NCBI RefSeq assembly: GCF_024713945.1
Contig: NC_134686.1
Span: 1,760,001 to 1,824,000, forward strand
Source: Dermatophagoides farinae
Lineage: Eukaryota > Arthropoda > Arachnida > Sarcoptiformes > Pyroglyphidae
Length of the DNA stretch: 64,000 nucleotides
Direction of reading: 5' to 3'
The translations under genes and the position numbers were made by a program. This document shows positions 1-15,500 of the stretch, piece by piece (position 1 is the first letter of the stretch; each line of letters begins with the position of its first letter). The notes beneath the pieces were generated by a model. It had not been told where the DNA came from. It searched no databases and saw only the letters and a list, made by a program, of their open reading frames with translations.

Positions 1-36
<36 letters not shown>
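1..36. repeat. (AG)18 microsatellite at the window edge
   Basis: The window opens inside a perfect AG dinucleotide tract of 36 bases, so the true repeat may be longer to the left. Confidence 0.95.
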
Positions 37-38
<2 letters not shown>

Positions 39-1383
39 CTGAATTCTGTATTTACCCAAAAACCAAGACAATCATCATAGAGAAATGAAACATAATAAAA
101 TTTTCGAATCATTGGCTAACTGAATGAATGAATGAATGAATGACTGATATCGATCCGTTTTTTTTTCATTTTGACTATGGATCTATTATGGTTTTTTATT
201 ACTATTGTGTGTGTGTGTGTCATTCTTGTTTTTTTTTTCGTTATTATTCGTTATTCGGCCTAGCGACAAATTATTAGCACAACCATTGAAATGTTATATT
301 CTGTATAATTCTGGTCATTTTGTTTATCTATATTTCTTGTTTTTGTTTTCACTTCAATCTTTACATTTTGTATTTGGTTTTTTTTTCTCTCTGACATACT
401 TTTGGTAATTTTGTCTCTCTCTGTGTGTGTATGTGTATGTGTGATCCAAATAATAAAAATTCGCATAGCAAGCATTTGTATCCATGTCAGCATGGTAAAA
501 TGGTAAAATGGTAAAATGGTAAATGAAATGTTGATGAACATGATGAGATGGTTGAATGATTTTTTTTTGTTCTTCCATTTTTCTCATTCTGAATTTGCTT
601 TTGTTTTTTTTTTGTTTCCCATTTTTAACCGAAATTCATAGAACGGATGAATCGAGAATTTTTTTTTTTTGTTCACGACAAAAATCATCATTCTGACATA
701 TCAACCCCATGCTTGTAGTCAAAGTATATTCATGGTAGGCAAAAAGAGAGCCTATTGTTGAGTAATTCTAAGTCTATAAGTAATGACATACGAAACATCT
801 TTTTATTCGTCGTTTATGTTTTTTTTTTTTTTTTTTTTTCTTGGTTCTGGATCGACAATCGTTGACGTTATATTCTGTTTGCTTTTTTTTTATTCGTTTT
901 AAATGTGGCTGCTGCTTCTGCTGCTTCTGCTGTTTCCACTACCACTACTGCTACTATTACTATCTTGTCAACAGAATTTTATTTATACCAAAATCAAAAC
1001 AGAGAGATATAAAAAAAAATTCTGGGTAATAAAATATATACCAGAAGAATGAAAAAAAACCGGAATTGTCGCTGAAAATATCGCGATTATATCATCATCA
1101 TATACATGGAACAATATGGACAAATTCCTGTAATAACCATATAATAGTCGTCTGCTCTTTGTATTTGTTTAGCTGAAAAGAATCTTTTCTTCTTTTTTTT
1201 TGGTTTGGTTTGGTTCCATTTTCCAATTCTTGGATTCTTGTTGCAACATAAATTTCATTCGAATAACTTTTTAACAATCATCATAAATATTATTCATAAT
1301 TACAGTATATTCGATTGAATTTTTGATATGAAGAAAAAAAATTCTGATGACGATGATGATGATGATGGAAACATTTCAAAAGT

Positions 1384-1388
<5 letters not shown>

Positions 1389-1416
<28 letters not shown>
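1389..1416. repeat. (CT)14 microsatellite
   Basis: A perfect CT dinucleotide tract of 28 bases in gene-poor DNA. Confidence 0.95.
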
Positions 1417-1418
<2 letters not shown>

Positions 1419-4400
1419 AGAATGAAAAAAGGCCATGAGATAAAGTTTTTTTTCCATTTTCTTTTATCGTTTTCAATTCTTTTTTTCCCTGTCATCATGA
1501 TGATAATGATGTGATCATCATCACACAGGAGATTCTTTTATGGTGAAAAAAAAACCTTTACTCTTTTTTTTGTCGGACGAATTATTTTCCTATTTTTTTC
1601 AAGTATAAAGTGCTTCAAATTTCATCATCATCATCATTATCTTAATACTCACAACAACAGCCAAAAAAAAGTAGTAAAAGAGACACTTATTGAATTTTTT
1701 TTCTTGCTTTTTGTTTTTTTTTCTAGTCCAAAAAAGAAGAAGAACAAATCTAAATGGTAACGAAATTTAAAAACTAAAATGTTCAGGTCATTTTTGTTTT
1801 TTTTTTTTTTTTTGGTGAAAAAATTTTTCATGATTTCAACATGGTTATTTTTGAACTTTAATATGGATATATATCTAGATTTCATGGCTGTCATCCATGA
1901 TGAGTTTTTTTTCTGGTCCAGTGTTTGTTTGTTTGTTTTTTTTTTTTGGTTTTTTGGTTTTTTTGGGTCCATTGGCCTGGAATTGACAACAACGACGTTT
2001 TTTTTTGGATGTAAGAACCGGAAAATGAAACTAGAAAAAAAACTGGATGAGAAAAAAAGTTTTCTGTGTGTGTGTGTGTTTTTAAGTTTGAAACAAAATA
2101 CTTTTTTCTCTCTTTTTTTGGCAAATGAAAATGTGCCGATTTTGTTTCAAACAAGCCGTCACTGTATTCTGTTGTGGTTTTTGTTCAAGTTTTTTTTCCG
2201 CTTATTCTTGCCAACATTTTTTTTTATAACAAAAACTTAACGAACCAAGTTTGAAATATGCGTGTGTGTGTGTGTGTGCCTTGAGTTTTTTTTTGTGGTG
2301 ATCTGGCCATTTTTTTTCAATCATGATGATCATTGCCGATGCTAAATGCTTACTATTATTGTTGTCGTTGTTGTTGTATAATATTCTTTGGCCTGTCGGA
2401 TGTTGAATAAAAACCGATTTTGATGATGATGATGATGATGATAATTTGCATCAGTAATGTTTTCCGAAAAAACAAAAATAATAATAAAAAAATGACCGCT
2501 ATTACTGATAATGATGATGATTATGGTGAAAAAAATTGGACTGTATTGTACAATTTCAAGATTTGTTGAATATGAATGATGAAAATCACTGTTTATGTTT
2601 ACCATCATCATGTATATAATCATCATCATGATGATTATAATGACGATTCGTTGCAAACCAAACCAAACCAAACCACGCCACACTATTTATTCTGTATATG
2701 ATTATTGTTTATGTATTCATATTCCTTATTATTATTTTTTCCGCTTACCAAAAAAAATGAACGTGAATATAGAATTCGAATGTATGCATGAAATTTACAA
2801 TGTCCCTAATACAGAATCGTCATCATCATCATCAAATAATATACAGTCGAATGAGTTTTTTTTTAGAAATCAAATGACATTGCTCTATTCCTGTATTATC
2901 AATATATCTTTTGATTTTCACATCATCATCATCATCTTTAATCCAGTTCTATGAAATTTTTTTTTTCGTAAGATTCTTGATTCCGTTACAGATACAGAAT
3001 ATGCAAAAAAAACAAGATAGCGAATAAAAAAAAACCCAATGAAATGTGAATCGATCAATGGTGAAGAATGAAGTGAAAAAAAAATTCTATATGATTCTGA
3101 TGACGATGATAATGGAATATAAAATGTAAGATTCATACTTATTTACATAAATGCAGAGTGTGTGTGTGTTCACTTTGTATCCTTATATTCTATTCTATTC
3201 TGTTATATAATTCTATTTTGTTCCAATTGAATGAAATCCAATTATGTTCTATTCCATTTTTTTTCTCAGTCTCTCTCTCTTTTTCATTTGCAATCCTGTC
3301 TATCTGATCTATTCATCATCATCTTCATCATCATGTGAATCAATAACAGAATCGTTGTAGTTGTGTGTGTGTGTGTGTGGATGATTGAATTGCTCATGGA
3401 CATGGACTCTAAATGAAAATTTGGCATTAAAGATTTCTATTCTCATTTTTTTTTATCGCCATTGATGGACTTTTTTCATCAACATGACGAATAAATAGAT
3501 TTGATGATTTTTTTTTCTCGCTTTCATTTTCATTTCATTCCATCCATATATATAAATGCATAGGATTTGTGATGATAATTTTTTAAAATTCATTTTGCTT
3601 TTAAAATTGAAGAATTTTTTTTCCGTTGCTCTCTGTCTCTTTTTTGACCAATTGATGATCTGATTTCGACTGTGAAGTAGAAAATTTTTTTGTAATTATT
3701 TTCCATGATGATGTTGATGATTGCATCATTTTCGTCATAATTATGATGATGATGATGATGATGATAATTTAATATTCCAGAATTTTGCCCATTCATTTTT
3801 CATTTTACATTTCGATTGGATTTTCTGTTTTTCACTACTGCTATCACTATCGCTTGGTTGGAAGAATGAAAAATTAATTTGAATTTCGATTTCCCGTTGT
3901 TCAACAGAAATCAGATCACAAAAAAAAAAAAAAGAAAAATGAGAATAATAATGAATCAACCGACATTGAATGAAACAAAAAAAAAAAAAAAAAAAAATAA
4001 TGAACAAATAGATGATTCTTCATCAGACATGCTCCATTTGTGGTTGTTATCAATCACATACACACACACACAAATGTAATCATTTATTTCAATGTAGATC
4101 ATCATCATTGCTATCGGGATGATGGAAACAAAAATTTTGTTCCAAAATGAATGTTCTGAATCATCAACATCATTGGAATCTGATTCATTTCCATTTTCAT
4201 CCATCAAAATAGGACATTATCATTGGTGTTGTTGTTGTTGTTTCATGGATTAAAAGATTCATTGATTCATTTAGTTTTTTGTTTCAATTGCAAATGTGTG
4301 TTTGATTGGATCGGAATTTTTCCGATGTTTGTCTGTATTAAGCCCAGAAATGTTTGAATATGATTTTTTTTTTGGTGGGCACAAGAATCGGAATGAAAAT

Positions 4401-7400
4401 CAAAATGAGAAAAGAATGTCCAGAATTCTCCTCCCCCCACACACACACACACAAATCGTGCATGTAATGGAATTTCTGAAATCCGGTAATATACAGCATC
4501 GCAGTATTTGTCTTATATTTTGTTTGACTTTCGACACTTTTTTTTTATTTGTCATCAATGAACTGAATTCGACGACGACGACGACGACGACTACCAAACT
4601 GAATGATCGAAGCAAATCTTTTATGTAAATAGAACTAGAGAAAAAAAATACGACAAATGAAAACGAAATGAAAAACTAAAAATAAAATAAAAAAATAAAA
4701 CTAAAATCCAAAAAAAAAAAAAAAAAAAAATACAAATATCAAACAATAAATGAAGCAGTGATATTTACTCACTATAAGATTCTATAAGATTCCCTGAGGA
4801 TTCTTTTTTTTCTTGCTGCTGATTCTGGACGCTTTCTTTAATAAAAAAAATAATGTTTCACCATTCTGTATTGATGAGATGGAGTTGAAAAATTTCGATT
4901 AATTTGTTTTTTTTTTTTTTAGTAACGACGACAACGAATTGAATGTTGACGAGTTTTGAATGTAATATACAATGAAATTGAACAAAAACAAAATATCCAT
5001 CTTTGAATCATGAACAAAATCCGGAAATTTTGAATTGAAAAATTGAAAAGAGATAATGATAGAGAGAGAGAGAGAGAGAGGAAGGAAGGAAGTTGATGCT
5101 CGGTATTTTCGTTTTCACTATATCTCGATGTATGACTTTTATTTTTCATCATCTTCGTTTTCATAAAAGTTACTTGGAACAAACTGGAACAAAAAAACCG
5201 GACAAAAGTGAAAATGAAAAACAAAAAAAAACTTTCTTCTATATTCTATATTCATCGTGTTGTTTTTTTTTATTTTCATATATATGAGACATTTGCTGTT
5301 GTTCCAAATGAAACACACACAATACCAATATATTGTATTACACTATAGAATTGGAGAAAAAGTTGAACTTTTTTTTTTGTTTTGTTTGCTTGAAATAAAT
5401 GAGAAAAAAAAATAACCGAAAGGATTGACATGGTTTATATGTTATTATTATTATTATTGAAATTTAAAGAACATCTCGTGTTCTGTTTATTTTTTTTTCA
5501 TTTGAATTCATTTTCAAAAATGAAATTATTCTTTTGGATGAAAAAGGCCTCCCCCCCAAAAAAAAATCCAATTCTTTTTGTGAGTGTAGAATTTCCCTTG
5601 TCATTTTCTATCGAAGCGAATAATTGTATATTTTTCTACATTTTTCTTTTGCCAAATTTTAAAACCATGATTAAAATTTTAATTATTCTGTGTGTGTGAG
5701 TGTTGTTTCTGGCGTATAAACAAGAATAAACAGAAAAAAAACATTGCATATACCCATTGATTTGAATGAATGAAGAAAAATTTATAACGAAATTAGTTTT
5801 TTAAAATCACATTTCTATTCATTGTGTGTGTGTGCTTTTTTCCCTGATTCTTTAGAAAATTCTTGGAATTTTGCCCACTAAATTCTGAAAGATAATGATG
5901 ATGATGATGATGATGATTTGTTTATATAATGCAACTACTGCCGTATTGAACAAAATAGAAATTTGAAAAAAAAACAACAAAAACAAATTGTAACAAGTGT
6001 GAATGTGGCCATTTAATTTTCTTTGTCTTTTTTGTTGTCGTGTTCCATTCACATCGGATCATTCGATTGGATTCTTTACCCGGTTGTTTGGTTTCTATTC
6101 AAATTAAATTTCTGGTTCAGCCCCTGAATAGTAATGTGTTGTGTTTTGTTTTGTTTTTTTTTTTTTTTTTTGGTTGAATGATTTCAAATATGATCATGTA
6201 TGTATATTGGTGATCGACAAACCCTCGAAAAAACAAACAAGACAACAACAACAAACAACAACGACAAACAAACAAACGAAAAAAAAGAATAAATAGAATC
6301 ATCGATAGATGTGTTACGAAAATGAAAATGTGATTCGCATGATTTGGAAATTTTTTTCTTTTTATGTTCGCACCAAAATTTTTTTTTCTTTTTTTTTTTG
6401 GTTCATTTAGTAAAGGCGTGTTACATTGAATATATACACAGAATCATGATGATGATCATCATAATGATCATTACAAACACGCAAAATAGACATTTTTTTT
6501 TCTTGCTCAAACCATGATTTCACGGTTGATACATATATTGTATAATAATAATAATCTATATTCTATCTACATATAAACAACAACCATTTTGAAGCTAATT
6601 TTATTCATTAAAAATGATTAAAAATTTGATGTATAAATGAAATGATTTGGAATTTTCTTGTTTTTTGTCTTGAACATGAAAACATAATTTTTGAAAATAG
6701 TAGTAGTAGTAGCAGTAGCAGTAGTGGTAGTAGTAGTAGCATAGGCCAAAGGTGAAATGTAAACATTTTTCTTTTAAATGTTTTTGGATTGTTATTGGTA
6801 GTAGTATAGGTAAAAGTAAGACCCTACCCTATCATCTATCTATTGATAGAATCGAATTGTTTTGGTTCTATAGATAGATTAATAGAGAGAGAGGGTAGCA
6901 GGTAAATGAATGAATGACGAAAACAGAATTTTTTATTGTGATGAAATTATTGTTTTTTTTCACTGTATTCATCATCATCATCATAATTTTTTTTGTTGAT
7001 TTCTTACGATAACGATAAAAAGTGTTCCAGGATTCTTTCTCTCTCTTTCTATGTTTGACCAATGTCAATGCGTGTTAAGGTCAAGCCGCACGGGAATCTT
7101 TAATTTTGACAATCATTTTCTTTTTTGTTGTTGTTGTTGTTAAACGCGATGTGTTTATAATCACTCAAACATTACAATTTGTTCCATAATTCTATACATT
7201 CATTCAATTTATTTTGCGCATCGTGAACTCTATAGATTTTTTTTGTTTGTGTGTGTGTTTGTGTATGTGAATGTTCTCCGGGTTCATTTAGGATGTTCAT
7301 GTTCACGTTTTTTTTTCTTTTTGGATCATAAAGAAATTCCATATAGTAAACAAAATAGCGGGAAAAAAAACAGACGGCGACAACGACCTTTTGGGATTTT

Positions 7401-9504
7401 GTTTTGGATTCGAATCCAACCAGAAAACCCAAAAACTGAATATATACAAGAACATTGTGAGTTTGTACAATTCTCGATCATTGAATGCATCAAATTCAGC
7501 TTGAATTTCTCATGTTTTTTTTCTCTCTCTCCTTTTTTTCTATAGGCTTAAATCACCAAAAAAAAATTTTGCGTTATATATTCGTCAACTTCTGTATATG
7601 AGAAGAAGATTGTTTTATTTGAGAAATTTGCTACCATCATTTTTTGGATTCTGCCTATTCTGCTGATGCTAAAATACTCGATACCGAAATATATCGACAA
7701 CGATTAGTGTATTTTCACTCATTCATTCATTCATTCATCTTTCAATTGGCCATCATTATATCGGAAATAAAAAAAAAGGGAAAATATATTTGCATATTTG
7801 TTTTGTCTTCTTCTTCTTCTCTCTCTCTGTGTGTATGTGTGTAAATTCAATTGCCAACCTACCAATCAATGAACTTTCAAAAGCACATCATTGCAGCTTG
7901 AAAACTATCGAAACCTATTAACTTTTTGTTTGTTTGTTTGTTGGTTCTTGATCATCACACATTCTTTATTAAAGGCGAAAAACAACTCTTCTTCTTCTTC
8001 TTCTTCTGCTTGTTATATGGTCATATAATATAATAACCACCTAAGAAGCAAGTTTTTTTTTTGTTTTGTTTTGTTTGTTACGCATACCCAAATGATCATC
8101 ATCAAATAACAGAATCGTTTAAAAATCGACGACTACGACAACGACGACGACGACGCCAACTTATGTCGAATTCACACACCACACACACACACGCGTGCAA
8201 CTAGATATAACCCGAATAACCATCATCATCATCATCACATCAACTAATGTTTTTTAGTTATCATCATCATCATCATTATATTATGCTTCTACATTGGAAA
8301 AATTTTTACATTCATTTTCATTCAACCATTTGAAGATGATGATGATAATGAACAACATTGATTTGGTTAACAACAACAAAAACAATTTTTTTTTTGAATT
8401 GTTAAAAATTAAAAAATAGATTCACAGAACCGATCAACCATCATCATCATTTGGTTGTTTAGTAATTATTAACAGCAATAATCATCACATCATCATCATC
8501 GTTGTGTTATATTCCATTCATTCACAATACACACACACACCAATACCGTGCCGAATGATTGCCAAATTGCATTTCTCTCTTTTTATTTAAAAAAAAAAAT
8601 TTTTGTTATGATAGGATGTCAATGATGATGATGATGATGATTAAATCATGAAGCCATAGAGAGATATATACATATATACTACGGTGTTTTTCTGTTTCTG
8701 TTGTCTGTTTTCGGTGTATGTATGTGTGTTTTTTTTCTCTTCAAAAGATGATGATGATGATTTTTTAAGCTTCAAATCGCAGACAAATCTCAACAATGAC
8801 GATATATATCCTGCTATAAACAGAAAAACCTCGTTTAACCAAACAACAACAACAACAGAAGCAGCAATGGTAACAGTGGATTGTTCAATTGCAATTTGAA
8901 TGAGAAATTTTTTTTTTCGATTTTTTTTTTTGAGTTTAAGCCGACACACAACAGTCTGACAGTATATATTCAATTCAGCATCATTGTTGTCGTTATTGTT
9001 GTTGTTTTCAACTAATCAATCAAATATACATAAATATTGCACATTTGTTGTAGTATATTGTCATTTAAGTTTTTTTTTTGTTATATTCATCTGAAATAAT
9101 AATTTGTTGTTGTTGTTGTTGTTGTTTTTAGAAATGTAAAATTGCTGAGCAAAATTTCCAGATATATATTTTCATTGTTTCTGGAACATAAACACATTGC
9201 ATCAACAAACAATGATGATATATTGTGAATTAATCAGAAATTTTTTTTTCCAAAAATGATGAAATATTAACAATGATGATATCAAAATAGAATCCAATTA
9301 CCGGTTACCGACTACTTCTTTTTTTCCCCTCTGGTTCATCATCATTTTTTAATATACCGGTAATTTAAACACCATCATCATCATCGGCAGCAGCATCATT
9401 CAAGAATATTATAATACAAAATAAAAACGAAAATTGGAATCTGACAATAAAAAAAACCCCGATGTATTGCATCATCATCATCATCAATTTTATAGCTGTC
9501 AATT

Positions 9505-12500
9505 ATGTACAGAAAAATTCAATGTCGTTCAAAATTTTTTAATTATAGTGATTATTTCCGAATTTTTCATCATCGCCATCGTTGTCATTATCGGTTTTTT
9601 CCCATTTCATCAACACCATCATCATCATCATTATTTCAATTTCAATTTCAATCAAATTCATCATTATTTTTTTTAACATTTTTTATATTCATTATTTGGT
9701 TACAAATTTTTCATAATGTATATGTTCAATCATATCCAAGTACAACAACAAAACAACTGGTGGTTACATCCACCATTCCTACATTATTATTATCATCATC
9801 AAATGATAGTTTTCATCAACAGGAAAGAGCTTCAACATCATCATCATCATCAACATCAACAGCCACAACGATATCAACGATGGACACGACGGAAATGGTT
9901 GAAATTCCTATTACAATTTCAACTGCAGCCAGTACAATATCGGATATTAAAGAGAATACAAATTCTGAAGGTTAGATTATTATTATTGTTTTTTGTTAAT
10001 TATCTATTCATTATTATTAATTATGATGAATTTTCATTACAAAATTTCCTATATATTTTTTAAATAGGCACAATTACTACATTAGAAAATTCTAATGATA
10101 AAATTTCATCAACATACAATAATTCATCAAATGAAACAGGAAATTTGCTTACACAAACATCATCATCATCATCAGCAGCAACAACAATTGCAGCCGATTT
10201 ATTATCGATACCGGAATTTGTTCTAAATCTAAACGCTAGCTCATCATTTGTATCAAATTGTACGAATGTTGAATTTTATTGTGAAATAATACCATTGAAA
10301 CCCATAACGGATAATCCGTTATTGAATTCAACAGCCATTTGGTGGAAATTTCGTGGCCAAAATGTTTCCTCATCAACTCTTCCAGGTGGCCGTGTGATAA
10401 ATCGTCAGGATAATATACATTTATCCATATTAAATATTGAATGTGCTCAATTCGGTATACATGATGGTGATTATAGCTGTCATTCATCGTCATCATATAC
10501 AGAAATCTCAGGATCTCAACATTTTTTCATTACAAATAGTTCTAACTTATATTTTGAAATTTCGGGTAAGCGATTCATTTAAACAAATCATTGTGAACAT
10601 ATCATATATTAATTTAATCATGATATACGATAATGAAAAGAATGATATAGATTATTTAGAGTTTCAAATTTCTTTTTTTTTACTATCTTTTTTTTCAATA
10701 CTTTTGATTCGATTTTAGTTCTTGTGATGGAATCCATTGAACCACAAAATCGTACAATAAGCCAGGAAATCGATACTGCCGCGCAGTTAATATGTCATGT
10801 GCTTGGTTATCCTAAACCACAAATTGTTTGGCAACGATATGACCCGAACACATTGATTACAACTGATATTGAATCTGATGGCCGTGTCGATATTGAAGAT
10901 CAATTTCTTCCCGAATCATCACATGATATTGTGGAAAATCCATTGAATCCATTGAAATTATTTCAAAGTATACTTCGTTTTGAATCATTACGTCGTTCCG
11001 ATAATGGTACCTATGTTTGTCGAGCTATCGATATTCATCGATTGGAAAAACCTAAAACACAAGATTTTCAGGTGATCGTATTGGAAGTACCGGAAATTCA
11101 TATCGAAAAGATTGAAATTGAAAATAAAATAACTGCTGTCATCTCATTTGTTGTTGATTATGATGGTAATCTTCCTATCGAACGATATTTACTGGAATTA
11201 CGAAACTATACAAATGATGATGAAAATTCAACATGGATCCAATTGGATACACCACCACCAGAATCAATATTGACCGAACATAATTATTCAACGATAAAAG
11301 TGAATGATCTCGTACATGCAGCCACATATGGTTTTCGTTTAGCTGCTACCAATCAAATTGTTGGCCAATCCGAATGGAGTATGATGAACATAACGGTACC
11401 TGCCGATGTACCTAGTCCAATTAATAATGTACATTTATTATCAAAATCAAATGAAACATTATTATTTGGATGGCGACGCCCATTACATGATAACGGTGCA
11501 GCAATTATTCAATTTCATCAGATACTTAAAGATGATCATGATGTGATAATTTGGAATCAGACGATCAACAATACGCAATCACGAAATAAACACATGTCAT
11601 TATTTTCTAATCTACAACCAGGCACACATTATTCATTCCAGATTCGTGCTTGTTCACATATCGGTTGTGGTGATTGGTCATCGATATTCGAAGTTGTCAC
11701 TTCGGATGGCCATTCCGATCCACCCAGAAATATTCATATTGAATGTTTTTTCGATACAAAATTAGCACAGACAAATGCAACAATCAATTGGGAAGAACCA
11801 TCAAATCCACGTGGTTCAATCATTGGTTATAATATATCATTACGTGGTCATACAACACAATCACAACGATTTTTTGAATCATTCGAACAATCGTATCAGG
11901 TGACCGGTAATGAAACATTCATATATCATGCTGTATTGAAACCAAATTCCAATTACACGGTACGAATATGTGCAATAAATAAATCTGGCTGTGGACAATT
12001 ATCACCATTAACCTCATCATCAATGTGCCAATCAAGTCCAACTGTTCCGTCCGAATTTCCTTCAGGCATACGTTTAGAACGTGTTAGACCATCATCATCA
12101 TCATCATCATCATCGACAATTTCAACAAGTAATAGCCATTATTCTGGTATGAGAGATAAAGAAACTGTTCATCAGCCATTTATTGGACAACAACATCAAC
12201 ATCATAATCTTTATCAACAACAACAGCAACAGCCACAACCAGAACGGCAATTGAAATTACATGTGCCACGAATTTCCGAACGTAATGGTCCATTTCGTTG
12301 TATTCGTATAATTGTGATACGTCTTCCATCTCATTCTTCGTCCTCTTCATCATCAAATATTTCTGATATTAGCAATAGCAACAATACCGATCAACAAAGT
12401 GATATATTTAGCCAATATCTTGATCCTGATGGTTCTTATCGAAATCGAATTCCATTAAGTACCTATAAATTAGTACATTCAAAAAATGGTTTAAGTAGTG

Positions 12501-15500
12501 AAACATTTGGTGCTTATATTGCCAAAGAATTTACACCGGAATCATTTCCTAGTGAGATTATTTTAGGTGATGGTAAAATTTCACGTTGCTATGATGATGC
12601 GCTTGAATATGATCTCAAATCACGTATCAAACATAGTCGACATTATTCACAGCAGCAACAACAACCGAATGATGAATCTATCGGTGTTGGTAATTCGGAT
12701 GATAATCGATCACCTAGACGAATTAATTATGAGCTTCGATCAACTAGAATTCCCGAAAATCAAAATGAATCTTATGATGAATTTTTCGAACTAGAAGATG
12801 AACATCTAGTTGAGGATCGTGAACTATTTCCAAATACATATTATTCCGCTGCAATAGAAGTTACAGTAATGGCTGTCAATCATACATTATTGGTTGAACA
12901 AAGTCCATGGACTGAACCGGTTCGAACTGAACCAATTTTGACAATCATTCCACAATCAAGCCATTCATTCTCGGAAACAACCACTGGAATAATATATGGA
13001 ACATTTTGTGGCCTATTACTTATCATGACATTATTTTTTTCAGTACTTTGTTTCTTAAAACGTAAAGCAACCGAAGCAACTACACCCGTTCTATTAGATG
13101 ATGAAAGAATTGGTTTATCTAATTTTATTCGACGAACTTTAACCGGACGAAAACATAATAAAGATCAGACACTTTTCTATCAATTGAATTTCAATTCAAC
13201 ACAAGCTATACGAAAATGGGCCTCAAAACCGATACCTATACAGAATTTGGTAGCCGTTTTTCAACAAAGACGAACAAATTCAGATTTTCTCTTTCAAGCC
13301 GGTAAGTCATTCATAGTTATTCTTCACATGAGAATTTTTTTTTTTGGAATATCAAAAAAAAAAAAATGCACTAAATTGTTGTTTACCATATCTATTTGAC
13401 TTTTAAATTATGATTGATTGATTGGTTTTTCGGTTGATCGACCGCATTCATTATTAACCATATTTTTTTTGTTCCATATGTATAAATTTGATTTTTTTTT
13501 CACTCTTCTCAATATTGTTTATAGAATTTGAATCGCTTCCTGAAAGTTTTTCGGATCGTACGACCATTGCAAGTGATGCAATCGAAAATGCAACAAAAAA
13601 TCGATATCCGGACATAAAATCATATGATCAAACTAGAGTAGTATTGAAAAAGATTGATGATATAGAAGGGTCGGATTATATAAATGCCGATTTCGTAAAC
13701 GGTGGCCTTAAACAAGACAAACGTTTTATCTGTGCACAAGGACCAACACAGAAAACTGTTCCGGATTTTTGGCGTATGATCTATGAACAACAGTGTTGGT
13801 ATGTATGATTCTGATGATGATGATGATTGAGATGATGGCGAATCTATATCGTTGAATTATTAATAATTTGATTTATATTGATCATCATTCGATTTATTTT
13901 TTGCTTTTCATTTTTTTTTCGATTAGCATAATTGTCATGCTGACCGGCATTGAAGAACAAGGCCGAATAAAATGTGCACAATATTGGAATGATGAAGATG
14001 GCGAACAGCCATTATCGTTTCCGGATGCATTTCCATCTAGTCATTTTCATGTATCCACTATATTTCGTCGTGAATATTCTGATTATGTTATTCGAAGATT
14101 TAGTTTGAAAAATACGAAAACCGAAGAATGCCGTGATATACTACATTTTCATTTTGTTGCATGGAAAGATTTTCTAGCACCAGATCAACCATCATGGTTA
14201 TTACGTTTCATTAAACGTGTTAATGAACATTATTGTAATGATCGTGGCCCTATCGTTGTACATTGTTCAGCCGGTGTTGGCCGTACCGGAACATTCATTG
14301 CAATCGATTCGTTGATTAGTCAGATTGATGATGGTGCCCAAGAGATTAATGTATTTGATTGTGTATCTAGGCTTCGTTATCAACGTAATTTTCTAGTACA
14401 ATCACTTCGACAATATATTTTTGTATATCGTGCCATAATGGAATATGTTGAATTTGGTGATACAGAAATTGAAGCCGGACATATACGTGATCATTATAAA
14501 CAATTAAAAGAACAGAAAACCGAATCTGGCAATGGTGTGTTCAGTGAATTTGAGGTAATTAATTTTATTTGATTTGATGACTTGCATCTTTGATGTTATT
14601 TTTTAACAAAAAAAAATTCTGATTTTTTTGTTCATTTCAAAAACAACAAATAGAAATTGAACGAAGTATTTGAGGAACCAAAATCCTGTGTAGTAGGCCA
14701 TCTGGAAACGAATAAACTTAAAAATCGTTATTCATTTATTATTCCATGTAAGTTTTCAATTATAAATGAGAAGTGTAAATAGAATCTACAATAATGATGA
14801 TGATGATTTTTTTTCAGATGATATCAACAGAGTGATATTGAATCCATCACAAGATACTTGCTATATCAATGCTTCGTTTATTCAGGTAATAAAAATGATT
14901 AATGATGTTCAAGTATTTATCTATTTTTATTCTAAATTCTTCTTCTATATTCGAAGGGCTATGATCATACACTTTCGTTTATTGTTGCACAAGATCCACT
15001 TGAACATACTGTCAATGAATTCTGGTGGATGATTGCTGAACATGCTGTTACGACAATGGTCATGTTGGCCGAACTTGGTGATGGCCAAAATAAATGTCAT
15101 CAATATTGGCCAGCATCAGTGGATACAACATTTGATTGCGATTTTGTTAAAGTAAAATTGATTGAAGAAGAAATGTTTCAATATTATGTTAAACGTGTAT
15201 TTCATGTTACTAAAAAGAAGGTTTGTATTTTTTTTCTTTATTTTTTTGTTGTTGATTGACTAACTAACTAACTAACTAGCTAGAAATAGAGAGAGAGATA
15301 GATAGAAAGCAAACAAAACTTGTCGAACATTTATTTTCACTTTTCACTTCACCTTCTGGCTATTTCCTGTACTTAATGACATATACTAACAATGATGACA
15401 ATGACATTTTTAAATTGTTAGCACAAAAAAGTCATAGCCATTTGTCGTTAGGGATAATGATCACCATATTGTGTTCATTCGTTATGTTACCCGGGACAAT

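Larger units (their letters stand above)
1..9504. other. Gene-poor, microsatellite-rich region
   Basis: I see no coding segment here that I can support. The open frames are short and made of simple-sequence runs (poly-Phe/Lys from A/T tracts, poly-His/Asp/Ser from GAT/ATC repeats). The stretch holds many poly(T), (GT)n, (CT)n and (GAT)n tracts. Part of it probably contains the promoter, 5' UTR and perhaps upstream exons of the receptor phosphatase that starts near 9505. No transposon, tRNA or rRNA was recognised. Confidence 0.6.

Noticed and set aside
1779-2240. Open frame of about 150 codons on the plus strand
   Set aside because: Mostly Phe/Leu/Lys from T and A runs, with no domain, no splice partner and no conserved motif.
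12567-12794. Alternative open frame inside the phosphatase exon
   Set aside because: It overlaps the well-supported phosphatase frame and is a shadow of it.
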